Below, in pieces: positions 5,766 through 7,424 of a stretch of 7,424 nt of DNA; position 1 is the first letter of the stretch, and each line of letters starts with the position of its first letter. The translations under genes were made by a program, and so were the position numbers. Source of the stretch: Legionella sp. (GTDB taxonomy: Bacteria; Pseudomonadota; Gammaproteobacteria; Legionellales; Legionellaceae); assembly GCA_004297865.1 (NCBI GenBank), contig SCSO01000300.1, forward strand, positions 1-7,424, in the 5' to 3' direction. The notes beneath the pieces were generated by a model. That model worked only from the letters and a program-made list of their open reading frames with translations, was not told the DNA's origin and searched no databases.

Positions 5766-5794
5766 CCCAAGAAATCCCTATATCTTGGGTTTTT
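5766..5794 (+). terminator. Terminator-like hairpin overlapping NrdR box 2
   Basis: CCCAAGA (5766-5772) pairs with TCTTGGG (5783-5789) around a 10-nt loop, and five T residues follow (5790-5794). It could end read-through transcription from the gene finishing at 5605. Because it lies just upstream of the nrdA -10 and within an NrdR box, the symmetry may instead be a by-product of the operator. Confidence 0.35.
5775..5790 (+). promoter_or_regulatory. NrdR box 2
   Basis: TCCCTATATCTTGGGT matches 12 of 16 consensus positions, including all six strongly conserved ones. It covers the place where a -35 would lie for the TATAAT at 5797, so NrdR binding would be expected to block RNA polymerase and repress nrdA when dATP is plentiful. 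Confidence 0.8.
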
Positions 5795-5802
5795 GCTATA
5801 AT
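5794..5802 (+). promoter_or_regulatory. nrdA promoter, extended -10
   Basis: TGC-TATAAT (5794-5802) is an extended -10 with a perfect hexamer. No good -35 lies 16-18 bp upstream, which an extended -10 can compensate for. Predicted transcription starts near 5809, leaving a leader of about 56 nt before nrdA. Confidence 0.65.
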
Positions 5803-5864
5803 CTAAATAACAGTGAATAAGCTGCACTCGACTGTTGACAACATACCTATTTCGTGGAGGAACA

Positions 5865-7424
5865 ATGTCCGAAATTCTTGATCCGGTAAAGGATGTGCCG
5901 CTAAAAAGTCAACTGGATTTGACTGTTAATGCCCCTGGCGCACTTAAAACTATTAAGCGCAATGGCAAGGTAGTGCCATATGATGACACTAAGATCAAAA
6001 TTGCTATTACTAAAGCATTTATCGCTGATGAAGGTGGTAATGCCCCTACTTCTGATCGGGTGCATCAACAAATTGAAGATTTAACTCGTCAAATCTCCCA
6101 AACCTTCCACCGCCGTTTACCTACTGGTGGTGCTATCCATATTGAAGATATTCAAGACCAAGTGGAATTAGCATTGATGCGTTCTGGCCACTACAAGGTT
6201 GCCCGAATCTACGTTCTGTATCGCGAAGAGCATCGCAAAGCACGTCAAACAGAAGCCAAACAACAAAAACCAGTTGATAGTAAAGCCTTGATGATTACTA
6301 TGCCTAATGGTGAGTTAAAACCTTTAGACATGGATCGCGTCAATATTATTGTTAAAGAGTCTTGCCGTGACCTGGAAAACGTCCACGCAGAACCTGTTAT
6401 TAAAGACGCTTTACGTAATCTATATAACCAAGCCAAATACGAAGACGTGCATAAGGCCTTGATTATGTCTGCACGTGCTTTAGTAGAAACAGAGCCTAAT
6501 TACACTTTTGTGAGTGCACGCTTATTATTAGATAGCCTAAGAGCAGAAGCTTTAAGCAAGCTCAAAATCAAAAATGAGGCAACTTTTGATGAAATGACCA
6601 AAGTTTATCCAGCTTACTTCAAAGGCTATATTGAACACGGTATTGCTCAAGGCATGTTAGACCCTAAAATGGCTGATTTTAATTTAGATAAACTAGGTAA
6701 AGCGCTGTTACCTGAGCGCGATATGCAGTTTAATTATCTTAGCTTACAAACCTTATATGATCGTTATTTCATTCACGACCGCGGTGTACGTTATGAGCTT
6801 CCACAAGCCTTCTTCATGCGAGTTGCTATGGGACTGGCGATGCGAGAAAAGAATAAAGAAGCGAAAGCCATAGAATTCTATGAATTATTGTCTTCTTTTG
6901 ACTATATGTCTTCTACACCTACCCTGTTTAACTCAGGAACGGTAAGACCACAGCTCTCTAGTTGCTATCTCACAACCATACCAGATCATTTAGACGGTAT
7001 TTATAGCGCCATTAAAGACAACGCTCTTTTATCCAAATTTGCTGGTGGCTTAGGTAATGACTGGACTCCAGTACGTGCTATGGGTTCACACATCAAAGGC
7101 ACTAATGGTAAATCCCAAGGGGTTGTACCTTTCTTGAAAGTAGCTGACTCTACTGCTGTAGCAGTAAACCAAGGCGGTAAGCGTAAAGGTGCGGTCTGTG
7201 CTTATCTAGAATGCTGGCACATGGACGTAGAAGAGTTCCTGGAATTAAGAAAAAATACCGGTGATGATCGTCGTCGTACTCATGACATGAACACGGCTTT
7301 ATGGGTACCTGATTTATTCATGATTCGTGTACGTGAAGATGGGGATTGGACCTTATTCTCTCCCGACGAAGTACCCGAATTACATGATCAATATGGTAAA
7401 GCTTTCGAAAAAATGTATTTAGAA
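5865..7424 (+). CDS. nrdA: Ribonucleoside-diphosphate reductase large subunit (class I), 3'-truncated by window edge
   Basis: Catalytic alpha subunit that reduces ribonucleoside diphosphates to deoxyribonucleotides, using a radical generated in NrdB. The frame is open from ATG 5865 (strong GGAGG, 5856-5860) to the last base: 520 residues, of roughly 950 in relatives of this architecture. Two N-terminal ATP-cones are visible. The first is at about 28-121 (KTIKRNGKVVPYDDTKIKIA at 28-47, then IHIEDIQDQVELALM and VARIYVLYREEH). The second, more divergent one is at about 141-235 (MPNGELKPLDMDRVNIIVKE). The barrel core follows with SSTPTLFNSGT (349-359) and LSSC, whose Cys367 is the likely equivalent of E. 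coli redox Cys225. Further on are QGGKRKGAVCAYLECWHMDV (436-455) and LFSPDEVPELHD. The radical cysteine region and C-terminal tail lie beyond the edge. Double cones also occur in Pseudomonas aeruginosa NrdA, where the first binds dATP and the second is vestigial. nrdB presumably follows. Confidence 0.96.
   Translation, partial: MSEILDPVKDVPLKSQLDLTVNAPGALKTIKRNGKVVPYDDTKIKIAITKAFIADEGGNAPTSDRVHQQIEDLTRQISQTFHRRLPTGGAIHIEDIQDQVELALMRSGHYKVARIYVLYREEHRKARQTEAKQQKPVDSKALMITMPNGELKPLDMDRVNIIVKESCRDLENVHAEPVIKDALRNLYNQAKYEDVHKALIMSARALVETEPNYTFVSARLLLDSLRAEALSKLKIKNEATFDEMTKVYPAYFKGYIEHGIAQGMLDPKMADFNLDKLGKALLPERDMQFNYLSLQTLYDRYFIHDRGVRYELPQAFFMRVAMGLAMREKNKEAKAIEFYELLSSFDYMSSTPTLFNSGTVRPQLSSCYLTTIPDHLDGIYSAIKDNALLSKFAGGLGNDWTPVRAMGSHIKGTNGKSQGVVPFLKVADSTAVAVNQGGKRKGAVCAYLECWHMDVEEFLELRKNTGDDRRRTHDMNTALWVPDLFMIRVREDGDWTLFSPDEVPELHDQYGKAFEKMYLE

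Noticed and set aside
6245..6436. 63-codon minus-strand ORF
   Set aside because: Antisense shadow of the nrdA coding region, with no ribosome site of note.

Overview
The window reads as an ordinary chromosomal segment of an AT-rich gammaproteobacterium. IF-1 is nearly identical to the gammaproteobacterial form, PmbA/TldE and leucyl/phenylalanyl transferase are present, and the class I ribonucleotide reductase gene has a DnaA box and tandem NrdR boxes in front of it. The IF-1 sequence and the general gene flavour suggest the Legionella/Coxiella side of the class, but that placement is only an impression from protein similarity.

Layout from left to right: the 3' two thirds of aat (+, cut by the window start); a repeat-rich convergent gap; a secreted Ntn-hydrolase of the choloylglycine hydrolase/penicillin V acylase family (C59, -); a short divergent promoter region; a 330-residue protein of unknown function with four hydrophobic segments (+); a second copy of the repeat; infA (+); a hairpin repeat; pmbA/tldE (-); a 45-bp divergent gap; a secreted phosphodiester glycosidase-family (NAGPA-like) protein (+); a 259-bp regulatory region; and the first 520 codons of nrdA (+), which runs off the right edge. 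nrdA has no stop codon inside the window.

The housekeeping genes cover N-degron tagging (aat), translation initiation (infA), peptide proteolysis (pmbA) and dNTP synthesis (nrdA). aat and infA are neighbours in many gammaproteobacteria. Here about 2.3 kb separates them, carrying a divergent pair (the C59 hydrolase and the unknown membrane-like protein). That pair is bracketed by two copies, in inverted orientation, of one bipartite palindromic repeat (569-644 and 2909-2988). This bracketed pair is the most accessory-looking part of the window.

The nrdA upstream region is the best-supported regulatory region. It has a perfect DnaA box, two NrdR-box matches whose starts are 32 bp apart, and an extended -10 promoter just downstream. 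NrdA itself has two N-terminal ATP-cone domains. No CRISPR array, tRNA, rRNA, transposase or phage gene was seen.
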